This document shows, piece by piece, positions 42,940 to 51,681 of a stretch of 64,000 bases of DNA. The position numbers and the translations under genes were made by a program. This stretch comes from Chitinophaga agri (GTDB taxonomy: Bacteria; Bacteroidota; Bacteroidia; Chitinophagales; Chitinophagaceae): positions 7,272,001-7,336,000 of the forward strand of contig NZ_CP048113.1 of the NCBI RefSeq assembly GCF_010093065.1. The letters run 5' to 3'. Positions within the stretch are counted from its first letter, which is position 1, and each line of letters begins with the position of its first letter. The notes beneath the pieces were generated by a model, which was not told the DNA's origin, did not search any database, and worked only from the letters and a program-made list of their open reading frames with translations.

Positions 42940-44775
42940 ATGATAAATACCAGTATGAAGCATACGGAACGGTCTTATCAGCGTATAGAGAATTATGGTA
43001 TCATCGGTAACCTGGAAACGGTTGCCCTGGTTTCTCTGACGGGATCAATAGACTTTATGTGTTTTCCCCGTTTTGATTCCCCGACGATTTTCGCTTCCCT
43101 GCTGGACTCGCGTCAGGGTGGTTATTTTTCTGTCGAACCACAGATGGGATCCTATAATTCCAAGCAGTTGTATATACCTGGTACTGCCATTCTGCTGACC
43201 CGCTTTTTCTCTGAGTCGGGTATTGCGGAACTGACAGATTATATGCCCCTCCAGCCGGTTGAGGAAGAGACAGACAGCACGATTGTCCGTAAGATCAAGG
43301 CTATCCGTGGGGACATTACCTTTAAAGTGCATTGCGCACCCCGTTTTGACTATGCTGCGGCCAGACATGAGGCAGTTCTCAAGAAGAGGAAGAATGAGGT
43401 GATCTTCAAAGATATCAACAATGGAAATGTGCAGCTCCGGCTGATCGCCGACGTTCCGCTGCAGCTAAAAAGAAAGGATGGTTATGCGGAATTCATCCTG
43501 AAAGAATCGGAAACGGCGCATGTGGTTTTACAGGCTGTCAAAAAAGACCATAAAGCGGCTTTTGCTGACATTGAATACTACGCCCATGATACTTACCATC
43601 AAACGATCACAAAATGGCGGGAATGGGTCGGAAAATCCACTTACAGGGGACATTACAGTGAACTGATCACCCGTTCCGCCATTACGCTTAAATTACTGAC
43701 TTCCGTCCGTTATGGTTCTGTCATAGCAGCGGCCACTTTTGGTATACCGGAAACACTGGGTGGCAGTCGTAACTGGGACTATCGTTTTACCTGGATACGG
43801 GATGCTGCCTTTACCATGTACGCCTTCCTGAAACTGGGCTTCTATGATGAGGCGACTGCTTTCATGGCCTGGATCTCCAGCCTTTGTTCAGAGTCAAAGC
43901 TGCAGCTGCTGTATCGTATAGACGGTAATAAATGTGAAGGGGAGAAGGAGCTGAAGTATCTCGCCGGCTACAAGGATTCTAAGCCTGTCAGGGTAGGGAA
44001 TGCAGCCGCTATCCAGCATCAGCTGGATATCTACGGTGAGCTGATCGACACGATCTACATTTACAACAAGTCGTATAAACCGATCACTTTCGAGTTCTGG
44101 ACATTGATCCGTCAGCAGGTGGAATGTGTGGTGGCCGACTGGAAAATGGCCGATCATGGTATATGGGAGATCAGGAATGAAGAGCGGGAATTCCTGCATA
44201 GCCGTCTGATGTGCTGGGTAGCGATGGACAGAGCGATCAAGATCGCTGAGCATCGTTCTTTCCCTTATCCCGAAGAACAATGGCAGGCGGTCAGGGATGA
44301 GATATACATGGATATCTATCATAATTTCTGGAATGAGGATATTGGCGCCTGGGTACAATACAAGGGGGCTAAAACTGTGGATGCCAGCGCGCTGCTGATG
44401 CCACTGACCCATTTTATCACCCCACTTGAACCAAGGTGGCTGTCTACCATGAAGGTCATAGACCGTGAGCTCAGACTGGATGTATTGATATACAGGTACC
44501 GGAATCACCTGGAAGGTATTGACGGATTAGACGGAGAGGAAGGTACCTTCAACATGTGCTCGTTCTGGTATATCGAGGCACTTGCCAAATGCGGAGAGAT
44601 AGACCTCGCCGTGGAGAGTTTTGAGAAGATGATCGGATATGCAAATCACCTGGGACTGTTCAGCGAGGAACTGGGCATGAAGGGAGAGCACCTGGGTAAC
44701 TTTCCGCAGGCCTTTACGCACCTGGCCCTGATCAGTGCTGCCATGGAGATCAATAAGCAACTCAGCAGGAGGTGA
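42940..44775 (+). CDS. Glycoside hydrolase family 15 protein (glucoamylase/trehalase-like)
   Basis: The 611-residue protein has the GH15 plan: an N-terminal beta-sandwich with YQRIENYGIIGNLETVALVSLTGSIDFMCFPRFDSPTIFASLLD, a linker, and an (alpha/alpha)6 barrel with GGSRNWDYRFTWIRDAAFTMYAF (~268-290), WEIRNEEREFLHSRLMCWVAMDRA and EGTFNMCSFWYIEAL, which carry the catalytic Glu region. No signal peptide is present, so it should be cytoplasmic, as for trehalase-type GH15 enzymes. The likely substrate is an alpha-glucoside such as trehalose or a maltooligosaccharide; this cannot be decided from sequence. It is convergent with the TolB-like gene, 9 bp away. Confidence 0.93.
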   Translation: MINTSMKHTERSYQRIENYGIIGNLETVALVSLTGSIDFMCFPRFDSPTIFASLLDSRQGGYFSVEPQMGSYNSKQLYIPGTAILLTRFFSESGIAELTDYMPLQPVEEETDSTIVRKIKAIRGDITFKVHCAPRFDYAAARHEAVLKKRKNEVIFKDINNGNVQLRLIADVPLQLKRKDGYAEFILKESETAHVVLQAVKKDHKAAFADIEYYAHDTYHQTITKWREWVGKSTYRGHYSELITRSAITLKLLTSVRYGSVIAAATFGIPETLGGSRNWDYRFTWIRDAAFTMYAFLKLGFYDEATAFMAWISSLCSESKLQLLYRIDGNKCEGEKELKYLAGYKDSKPVRVGNAAAIQHQLDIYGELIDTIYIYNKSYKPITFEFWTLIRQQVECVVADWKMADHGIWEIRNEEREFLHSRLMCWVAMDRAIKIAEHRSFPYPEEQWQAVRDEIYMDIYHNFWNEDIGAWVQYKGAKTVDASALLMPLTHFITPLEPRWLSTMKVIDRELRLDVLIYRYRNHLEGIDGLDGEEGTFNMCSFWYIEALAKCGEIDLAVESFEKMIGYANHLGLFSEELGMKGEHLGNFPQAFTHLALISAAMEINKQLSRR

Positions 44776-44784
44776 AATTAGTCG

Positions 44785-46311
44785 TCACCTTTCTCTTGGA
44801 AACACCGGAAATAGCAGGTTTGTATTGCTGACAAAAGCAATGCGTTTACTATCGGGTGACCAGGAAGGTGTATTGATGGTACCCTGTCCGCCATAGAGAT
44901 AGGCAATTACCTTTGCTGGTCCACCGGCTGCCGGCATCAGTCGCAGGTATACATGTTTATAGAAAGGGTGATCAGCAGCATCCACCTCTTCCTTCAGGAA
45001 AGACAGGAATACGATCCACTTGCCGTCAGGTGAGATATGCGGGAACCAGTTATGGAACCCGTCGTCCGTTACCTGCGTCTGCTCGCTACCGTCAGGCGCC
45101 ATGCGCCAGATCTGCATCATACCCGTACGTACCGAATTAAAGTAAATGTATTTGCCATCGGGGGTATATTCCGGACCGTCGTCAAGTCCCGGTGCGGTGG
45201 TTAGCCGTACTTCTTCTCCGCCTGCCGCCGGTACCCGGTAGATATCAAAGTCGTTATTCCGCTGTCCCGTAAACACCAGGTATTTACCATCCGGCGACCA
45301 GCCATGCATATAGGAAGGACCTGTTTTATTGACCCTTACCGGTTCTCCGCCTGTACGTGGTACGACATAGCCCACGGACGCCCCCTTTTCTCCCTCACCA
45401 CTGCTGATAGCCAGCCATTTCCCATCAAAGGATAACACATGGTCGTTATTGTTGTTTTTAGCGACACCGGTGGGGATGACTGCCGGTGTTTGGGTACTTA
45501 GGTCAAACTGGTACAATTTACCGTCCGCGTTATAGATCAGGGATTTGCCGTCTTTATTCCAGTTGGGCGCCTGTATGGATCCTGGTGTCTGGTACACGAT
45601 GGTACTGGTTTGGGTGGCGATGTCCATGATCTCCAGCAGGCTGCCAATATACTGGCGGTAAGGGGTAAGGTCAGGCGGAGCAGGGACTACCAGGCGTACG
45701 TTACTGAAAAGTGCCTGTTCAGACGCATTCTGATCGTGTGAACAGACAAAGATACCGGCATATACTTCTTCTCCCAGGTGTATGTTATCCAGCTTTTCAC
45801 TGATAAAAGGTATGCCGTTACGGGCTACGGAGAGAATATATGTATTACCCTTCCGTTCCAGTTGCAGTACGTCTGCATGGTTAATCGTCGTTTTAACCTC
45901 TTCCGTATTAGCACCGTTGGTTTTCCGGAACTGGAGGGACGTAAGTCCATCGCCATGTACAGTGCCGTTTATATGCCGGGACGCGGAATCCAGGCTACTG
46001 CGTATCATGATTCCCCACTTGCGGTGTGCCGCTTTACCCTGACCGGTGAAGTGTGCCCTGGTGCTTAAGATAAAATCACCTTTCATCTTTTTCCAGGCAA
46101 AATGAAAGGCGTCGCTTCCAAACCACATATTACTTCCTGAGCCGGTAACAGTATATCGCTGTGTTCGCGGGTCATACTTTGTGCTACCTGCCTGCCTCAC
46201 TATGCCGACATCCGTCTGCCCATCAAATATGCCTGTTGGCTGCGCAATAAGACGGTTGGAAAAGGTATTGATAATCAGGGTGATAAGTGTAATGCGAAAT
46301 GTGGTCACCAT
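44785..46311 (-). CDS. TolB-like beta-propeller protein with N-terminal lectin-like domain
   Basis: From the ATG at 46311 the protein has 508 residues with a signal peptide ending NRLIAQ; the frame stays open upstream only because it runs into a pseudogene remnant. Residues ~30-200 form a jelly-roll/DUF1349-like domain (WFGSDAFHFAWKKMKGDFILSTRAHF). Residues ~215-508 are PD40/WD40-like propeller blades (SPDGKYLVFTG; TPDGKYIYFNS; SPDGKWIVFLS; SPDSKRIAFVS). Such proteins are periplasmic or surface binding or scaffold proteins, sometimes carbohydrate related. Confidence 0.85.
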   Translation of the reverse strand: MVTTFRITLITLIINTFSNRLIAQPTGIFDGQTDVGIVRQAGSTKYDPRTQRYTVTGSGSNMWFGSDAFHFAWKKMKGDFILSTRAHFTGQGKAAHRKWGIMIRSSLDSASRHINGTVHGDGLTSLQFRKTNGANTEEVKTTINHADVLQLERKGNTYILSVARNGIPFISEKLDNIHLGEEVYAGIFVCSHDQNASEQALFSNVRLVVPAPPDLTPYRQYIGSLLEIMDIATQTSTIVYQTPGSIQAPNWNKDGKSLIYNADGKLYQFDLSTQTPAVIPTGVAKNNNNDHVLSFDGKWLAISSGEGEKGASVGYVVPRTGGEPVRVNKTGPSYMHGWSPDGKYLVFTGQRNNDFDIYRVPAAGGEEVRLTTAPGLDDGPEYTPDGKYIYFNSVRTGMMQIWRMAPDGSEQTQVTDDGFHNWFPHISPDGKWIVFLSFLKEEVDAADHPFYKHVYLRLMPAAGGPAKVIAYLYGGQGTINTPSWSPDSKRIAFVSNTNLLFPVFPRER

Positions 46312-46391
46312 AACGGAACAAGATAAGCGGGTCGTGGAATATGAAATCTTGTCTAATTTACCGATGTTTCCCTGAATCTGATCCCCTATGG

Positions 46392-46515
46392 AAATAAATA
46401 GCCGGGGTACCAGGTCTATCTGCTGCATGGCGACCCCGATATAGGCCCTTTTGACCTTGCCGGAGCGTATGAGCTCATTGGCATAGCCTTCGCGGTGTTG
46501 ATGCCCTATGCCGTT
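46392..46515 (-). pseudogene. Remnant of an HtrA/trypsin-like serine protease
   Basis: The minus-strand frame upstream of the TolB-like gene reads NGIGHQHREGYANELIRSGK, followed by VKRAYIGVAMQQIDLVPRL. This strongly resembles the end of the protease domain and start of the PDZ domain in S1C proteases (a lid helix, then GKVxRAYIGVAxQ). Only ~40 codons remain, with no catalytic triad, no start and no downstream PDZ. It lies in frame with the TolB-like gene and 5 bp from the broken regulator gene. The match is by memory of the family pattern and should be tested by alignment. Confidence 0.45.
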
Positions 46516-46520
46516 AAGCG

Positions 46521-47038
46521 TTATAACGCACTTCTGAAGCGTTTTTTATATGCAGACGGCGTTGTTTCCAGCACCCGCTGAAATACCTTTCGCATATTGT
46601 CTGCATTGCCAAAACCACTTTGTATGGCAATCTCTGATTGTGTAAGTTTCTTGTCTGTAAGACTGCGGCAGGCCATTTCCACACGTAGTTTTTCAATATA
46701 CCTGGCCGGAGTGATCTGCATTTCCTGTACAAATATCCGGGAGAAGTTACGTGGGCTCATAGCGGCTTCTTGTGCGAGTCTTTCCACCGTGATCTCTTCA
46801 TGCAGATGTCCCTGTAGCCAGGTCAGCGCATTGTTGATAGGGGTATGATCTGTTTCCTGAGCCGCCAGCATGGTGCTGTACTGTGACTGATTGCCCGGTC
46901 GCTTCAGGAACAGTACCATCTGCCGGGCTATCTGCAGCGCGAAAGTTTTACCCGTGTCTTCCTCTACCAGTGCGAGTGCGAGATCCATACCGGTGGTAAC
47001 ACCAGTATGACAATATGTTTTTCTTCGCTACTCATCAT
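46521..47038 (-). pseudogene. GlxA-type AraC regulator with internal deletion of the DJ-1/PfpI domain
   Basis: The 3' part (from 46988) codes for GMDLALALVEEDTGKTFALQ, the end of a DJ-1/PfpI domain, and a complete AraC double HTH (LAQEAAMSPRNFSRIFVQEM; SEIAIQSGFGNADNMRKVF). Starting at 47038 in another frame is MMSSEEKHIVILVLPP, the typical N-terminus of the same family. About 150 codons that should lie between are missing, and the two ends meet out of frame near 46995-47004. The gene is therefore judged non-functional, although the HTH half could still be made from the ATG at 46988. Confidence 0.8.
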
Positions 47039-47181
47039 CAATCAGAGATATAGTTAGTGGTTCAGGAATGGCAGGAATTACCTGTTTTTTGTCTTTCCAT
47101 ACAAACGGCTGTCTGAATAATTTTACTGCATGAGACAGTTGCTCACTCGTAGCACTATTTACATTTTTATCCGTTAGCACA

Positions 47182-48026
47182 ATGAAAGCACAAATGCCTG
47201 AAGCAAAATTTATGCAGATCGAAAGTACGACGCTTTGTTATTATGAACAAGGTCAGGGGGATGTTATATTGCTGTTGCATGGCTGGCCGCAGACGTCCTA
47301 CGTATGGCGTAAAGTCATTCCCCTGCTGGCAGCACATAACAGGGTGATAGCGGTTGACCTGCCCGGACTCGGAGGTAGTAGCCCTGCATTATATTATGAT
47401 ACCAGATCGATAGCTGGTATCATAAGTCGTTTTATCAGCCATTTGCATATTGATAAGGTACACCTGGTATCACATGATGTGGGTAGCTGGGTCGCGGTAT
47501 CTTTTGCGTTGTATCATGAAGCGCAGTTAAATACGCTGACAGTAATTGACGCCGCTATTCCGGGTTTATGTCTGACGACATCTTTAAACCCGCTAACGCA
47601 GGCAGGATCTGGCAGTTTTATTTCCACGCCGTGGCCGATATACCAGAAACATTGGTCGTGGGCAGGGAGAAGGAATATCTGGCCTGGTATTTCATGAATA
47701 AATCTTTTGTGAAAACGGCCATCAGCGAGGAAGACCTGGATGTATATGTGCGCGCTTACACAGGGAAGGAGCGTCTGCAATATGGTTTCGAATATTACAG
47801 GGCATTTACCACCAGTGCGCAGGTCAACAAAGCGGGCGTACATCGTTTACAGATACCTGTATTGGCCCTGGGGGGACAATATGCGCTGGGAGCGTATATG
47901 GGCGCTGCGTTGCAACAGATGGCCGATCCGAAGGTGATCGTTGTCGGAGATGCAGGACATTATGTGCCGGAAGAACAACCAGTGGCTACGGTACAATATA
48001 TCCTGGAAATGATAGACAACAGATAG
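47182..48026 (+). pseudogene. Alpha/beta hydrolase (epoxide hydrolase/dehalogenase-like), frameshifted
   Basis: The first frame (47182 to about 47566) codes for the N-terminal half: LLLHGWPQTSYVW (oxyanion region) and VSHDVGSW, with Asp as nucleophile. The second frame (from about 47565 to 48026) continues with the cap and C-terminal half, ending in GDAGHYVPEEQP with the catalytic His. The join reads PGL then SDDIF; loss of one base near 47564-47568 (GGTTTATGTCTG) explains the shift. Together the two frames give a full-length ~282-residue enzyme. A sequencing error is possible, but the neighbouring regulator is also broken. Confidence 0.82.
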
Positions 48027-48193
48027 ACATCACGACTCAGTACAGGTTCTTTCCGTTTGAAACGTCATTATACCCGTTTCATTCGTTCGGCAATACACGC
48101 ACCGGATATTTAATGCCATATTTGTTATCAAATAATTAGCAGTAACAATTGCTGCGTTTAGCGCAATTGAGACAGTTGTAGGTCTAAGCAGAT

Positions 48194-48215
48194 CACCGGC
48201 TATTCTTAGCCGGTG
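48194..48215 (+). terminator. Possible terminator after the hydrolase pseudogene
   Basis: An 8-bp stem (CACCGGCT/AGCCGGTG) has a 6-nt loop. The following sequence is T-rich but has no clean T-run. Confidence 0.45.
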
Positions 48216-48231
48216 TGTGTATTTGTATACG

Positions 48232-48264
48232 TTAGTAAAAGCCAGGTAAAATCGACTATATTTG
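48232..48264 (+). promoter_or_regulatory. Promoter of the small membrane protein gene
   Basis: TTTG at 48232-48235 and TATATTTG at 48257-48264 are 21 bp apart, a full match to the Bacteroidota promoter pattern. The start codon lies 21 bp further on. Confidence 0.65.
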
Positions 48265-48285
48265 ACGTGTATTTATCAACAGACC

Positions 48286-48675
48286 ATGAATAAATTCATC
48301 CTGGCTACAGTAGTGTTAGCCATTGCTATTTTCTTTTTTGCGTCACGTTATGCAGCACAGTATCAGGTGGCAACGAAAGGTACAGTAGTGAAAATGTTGT
48401 TAACCGACAGACCCACTTTTTGTGAAGGGGGAAAATCATTGCAGTCACAGGCGGCCTTTCAGTATAATGGTATGACATATAAAAAAAATGTCAGCCGGTT
48501 TTTCTGTAGCAAACATTTTGTCGGCGAATACATGGATATGCGATATCTCAGAGGACATGAACTGGTATTATATCCTGATGAGGTGATGGGATCCTCTTTT
48601 TATCTGATAGGATCGATACTATTGTTAATGATAATAGGAGTTGTGATGGTGTTCCGATCAGGGAAGCTTAGGTAG
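48286..48675 (+). CDS. Small two-helix membrane protein (DUF3592-like layout)
   Basis: From the ATG at 48286 the product has 129 residues. A membrane helix (FILATVVLAIAIFFFAS) is followed by an exposed beta domain of ~75 residues (GTVVKMLLTDRPTFCEGGKS...HELVLYPDE) with two Cys, then a second helix (FYLIGSILLLMIIGVVMVF). This TM-beta-TM layout is like DUF3592 proteins. The function is unknown. It has a good promoter at 48232-48264. Confidence 0.65.
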   Translation: MNKFILATVVLAIAIFFFASRYAAQYQVATKGTVVKMLLTDRPTFCEGGKSLQSQAAFQYNGMTYKKNVSRFFCSKHFVGEYMDMRYLRGHELVLYPDEVMGSSFYLIGSILLLMIIGVVMVFRSGKLR

Positions 48676-48737
48676 CAGCCATGTTCCTGCATGAGCCGGA
48701 AATTTTAATACCCGGGCGTACTTGCCAGCCAAAATCA

Positions 48738-48745
48738 TATATTTG
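48738..48745 (+). promoter_or_regulatory. TAnnTTTG -7 element for the riboswitch transcript
   Basis: TATATTTG is an exact consensus match about 40 bp before the conserved riboswitch core, the distance expected for the transcript start. Confidence 0.55.
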
Positions 48746-48783
48746 CGCCCGTTCAGTTCTTTTTTCTTTCCCCCCGACGGGAA

Positions 48784-48945
48784 AAGGTTCTGCTTAACCG
48801 CAGATTAATAGGGAATCGTGTGTAAATCACGAACTGTCCCGCAACTGTAAGTAACACACAAAGTTACTGCCACCGAATGTCCACTGTTCGCCATAGGCGG
48901 ATGGGAAGGACGGCAGTCACGTTACAAGTCAGGAGACCTGCCTTT
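48784..48945 (+). ncRNA. Cobalamin (B12) riboswitch
   Basis: The conserved cobalamin-riboswitch blocks appear in order: TTAATAGGGAA near 48806-48815, AACTGTCCCGCAACTGTAA at 48832-48850, GATGGGAAGGACGGCAGTCA near 48900-48920, and the B12 box AAGTCAGGAGACCTGCC at 48926-48942. This RNA binds adenosyl- or other cobalamins and usually turns off downstream expression when B12 is plentiful. It lies in the leader of the TonB-dependent receptor gene, about 185 nt before its start. Confidence 0.95.
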
Positions 48946-49128
48946 TCTTTGCTGGCAATGCTTTCGTGGAATGAAGCAACGTTAGGTCCGGAGGTTTTGC
49001 GTCCGGAGTGGCTTTATTTCAGGGCTAGGTATGTACTGACGCAAGCCTTCAATCTTTCTTGTATCCATCTCTGACAGCATGGTAAAGTCTGGAAGAACAA
49101 TGTTTCATTATTCTTTATCAACTTATCA

Positions 49129-51375
49129 ATGCAAACTACTACAACTATTGCTGCGCCGGACAGCAACCCTTTGTCTGTGTTCGTTCCTGAGCGCCGTATT
49201 CCCTTTTGTAAGCAGTCATTTGCTATGTGTGTGATGCTTTGCTTTATGCAGATCATGCTGCCTGTTACGCCCAGCCATGCACAGCACATACCTCATCCTG
49301 CCAATGATCATTTGCACGGTCAGCTCACTTCAGATACAGGACGGCCAAGGCAGCTGTCGGCCGTTACCGTTAGCACCACACAGCGTGCTTCCTTTACCGG
49401 CATCAACAAAATTGGTGTTCCCGTAAGAGATATACCGCTCACCACCAGTGCTGTTTCTGCCCATACACTTGAACAGCGGGGCATAGACGATCTCGGTGAT
49501 GCCATGAAGAATACTACTGGTGTAAGAGCCAATAATACTTATGGTGGTTTTCAGCATTTTACCGTACGCGGTTTTAATAACTTCGTATTACTGGTGGATG
49601 GTGTAAGGGATGAACGTCACAATATCTCTACCAGTGCACCGAGCACCAACCTGGCTAATATTGAGCGCATCGAGGTCTTAAAAGGCCCGGCATCTGTATT
49701 ATTCGGTCACTCTGCACTGGGAGGAATTATCAACCTGGTGCGCAAGCGTCCTACCAGAGAGCAGCGTGCTGATTTCTCCGCCACCTATGGCAGCTTCAAT
49801 ACCCGCCGTATGCGTGCGGGTGCAGGTGGTCCGTTATCTGGTACCCTCTCATACCGCGTTGATGTGGGTTTCTCTGAAACAGATGGTTACCGTCGGTCGG
49901 GTGTCAATACCAACAATGCTTATCTGGCATTAGAATACACGCCTACTGCCCGCGATAACTTCTATTTCACTGTTGGTGCAAACAAAGATAAATACGACAC
50001 TGATGCAGGTATCCCCATGCTGGAAGGAGGAAGATTGGCGCCGGGACTGGACGTGAATACGCGGTATAACGATCCTGCTGACTTTCTGAAAAACACGCGT
50101 TATGATTTCCAGCTACGCTATACACATCAGTTTAGTGAAGCATGGCAGTTGTCTGATCAGCTGTCCTATTCTGATGACAACATTGACTACTTTTCCACAG
50201 AGGAACTGCGCTTCAACGAAGCACTGGATTCATTGACACGTTCCTCACCATTATATTTTAATCACCTGACCAGACCCCTGCAGAACCAGCTGGAACTGAC
50301 ATATACAACGAAGACTGGTGGTATTGAACATAAATTACTGGTTGGTTATTCGCTAAGCATCCTCGACAGAAAAACCTATAATGGTAATATTTTCGGCGCA
50401 GGACTACATACCACTATAGCTGTTCAGGATCCTGTGCTGAATCAGGGTGATCTTGATTACTATCGTACGCAATACCGTGCTACACAAGAGCGTGTACATG
50501 GATTCTATGCACAGGAATGGGTAAGGTTGTCCGAAAAAGTGAAAGGTTTGATAGGTGTACGTTACGATATTTTCCGGGGAACTTATTTTACTAATAAGGT
50601 GGATCGCGCAGACCATGTGACAGATAAGGGAGTAAAGACGAATATCCCTTCTTCCGCATTTACCTATCGTGCAGGTCTGGTATATCAGCCAACAGAAATG
50701 TGGTCGGTATACGGTTCTTATTCCACTTATTTCAAGCCATCAAGAAGAGTAGCGCCTAACGGAGAGACCTTCGATCCGGAAGATGGATATCAGGCAGAAG
50801 TGGGCACCCGCCTGGAGTTAGGTAATACCTGGGCACTGAATGGAGCAGTTTATTATATGCGTAAGAACAATCAGGTGGAAAGTTTACCCGGGGGTGTATA
50901 CAAGCGTGTAGGCTCCGCTGATTCCAAAGGCTACGAACTGGAGTTCCAGGGTTCACCACTAGCCGGTCTTGATGTGAATGCAGGGTATACTTTCACAATA
51001 GCAAAGTACCGGCCGTTTGCCGGCGATAACGTCAACCCTGTCGCAGGCAGGACGGTGGCACTGGCGCCCAGGCACATGGCGAACGTATGGGTCAACTATC
51101 AGTTGCAGCGTACGGTATTACGCGGACTGAGCGCCGGTATAGGTGCTAATTATATGTCTGATACCTATGCAAACAGTAACAACACTTATGTATTACCAGC
51201 ATATACAGTGACCGATGCCGCGATCGGTTATCAGATAGGCAGGGTAGGGCTGCGGCTGAATGTAAATAACGTAGTCAATAAGCGATATTTTGCTAATGTC
51301 ATCATCACTAACCAGTTCTATCCCGGCATTACACGCAGTTATTTACTGACGCTTAAATACGCTCTACAGAAATAA
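49129..51375 (+). CDS. TonB-dependent outer-membrane receptor, probably for cobalamin or a related ligand
   Basis: The 748-residue protein has an unusually long N-terminus; a start at 49225 would give a standard signal peptide ending SHAQ. The plug domain (~105-220) contains GVRANNTYGGFQHFTVRGFNNFVLLVDGVRD and IERIEVLKGPASVLFGHSALGGIINLVRKRP. A 22-strand-type barrel follows to the terminal YLLTLKYALQK. Sequence alone resembles siderophore receptors, but the cobalamin riboswitch in its leader argues for import of B12 or another corrinoid. No btuFCD genes lie nearby. Confidence 0.92.
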   Translation: MQTTTTIAAPDSNPLSVFVPERRIPFCKQSFAMCVMLCFMQIMLPVTPSHAQHIPHPANDHLHGQLTSDTGRPRQLSAVTVSTTQRASFTGINKIGVPVRDIPLTTSAVSAHTLEQRGIDDLGDAMKNTTGVRANNTYGGFQHFTVRGFNNFVLLVDGVRDERHNISTSAPSTNLANIERIEVLKGPASVLFGHSALGGIINLVRKRPTREQRADFSATYGSFNTRRMRAGAGGPLSGTLSYRVDVGFSETDGYRRSGVNTNNAYLALEYTPTARDNFYFTVGANKDKYDTDAGIPMLEGGRLAPGLDVNTRYNDPADFLKNTRYDFQLRYTHQFSEAWQLSDQLSYSDDNIDYFSTEELRFNEALDSLTRSSPLYFNHLTRPLQNQLELTYTTKTGGIEHKLLVGYSLSILDRKTYNGNIFGAGLHTTIAVQDPVLNQGDLDYYRTQYRATQERVHGFYAQEWVRLSEKVKGLIGVRYDIFRGTYFTNKVDRADHVTDKGVKTNIPSSAFTYRAGLVYQPTEMWSVYGSYSTYFKPSRRVAPNGETFDPEDGYQAEVGTRLELGNTWALNGAVYYMRKNNQVESLPGGVYKRVGSADSKGYELEFQGSPLAGLDVNAGYTFTIAKYRPFAGDNVNPVAGRTVALAPRHMANVWVNYQLQRTVLRGLSAGIGANYMSDTYANSNNTYVLPAYTVTDAAIGYQIGRVGLRLNVNNVVNKRYFANVIITNQFYPGITRSYLLTLKYALQK

Positions 51376-51382
51376 CCACCTC

Positions 51383-51416
51383 CCGCCTGGTCTTTTTTAT
51401 AAGGAAGGTCAGGCGG
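51383..51416. terminator. Terminator after the TonB receptor gene
   Basis: CCGCCTG (51383-51389) pairs with CAGGCGG (51410-51416). The loop itself contains a T6 run (TCTTTTTTAT). Confidence 0.5.
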
Positions 51417-51681
51417 ATATTCCCGCTTTATATGCGCACGATGCGCCAGCTGTTCAGTTTCCCCCATGAATCTTTGACATTCCTGGTAGATATAGTCTTC
51501 TGATTCCGGGTATAAGGGAGTCATATATTTTATTAGTTGTTATCCCGGTAGCATTAAAGTGCCAGGGTAAAATATTGTTGATTTTTGAATTATAGCATAA
51601 TTTTAAACTATTGCCCTGTCAGCCACGTTATTACACCATTGACTGTTTACAGATTCCCCCAACATCTAAAACTATATTGAT

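Noticed and set aside
46401..46575. Plus-strand frame reading GPFDLAGAYELIGIAFAVL, which faintly recalls DJ-1/PfpI proteins
   Set aside because: It is very short and lies opposite a minus-strand frame that matches an HtrA-type protease better; the hydrophobic run is probably an artefact of the complementary strand.
49129..51375. Plain siderophore receptor assignment
   Set aside because: The cobalamin riboswitch in the leader makes corrinoid uptake more likely.
51339..51524. 61-codon minus-strand frame overlapping the end of the TonB receptor gene
   Set aside because: It overlaps the receptor gene and its terminator, has no signal, motif or ribosome-binding context, and looks like chance.
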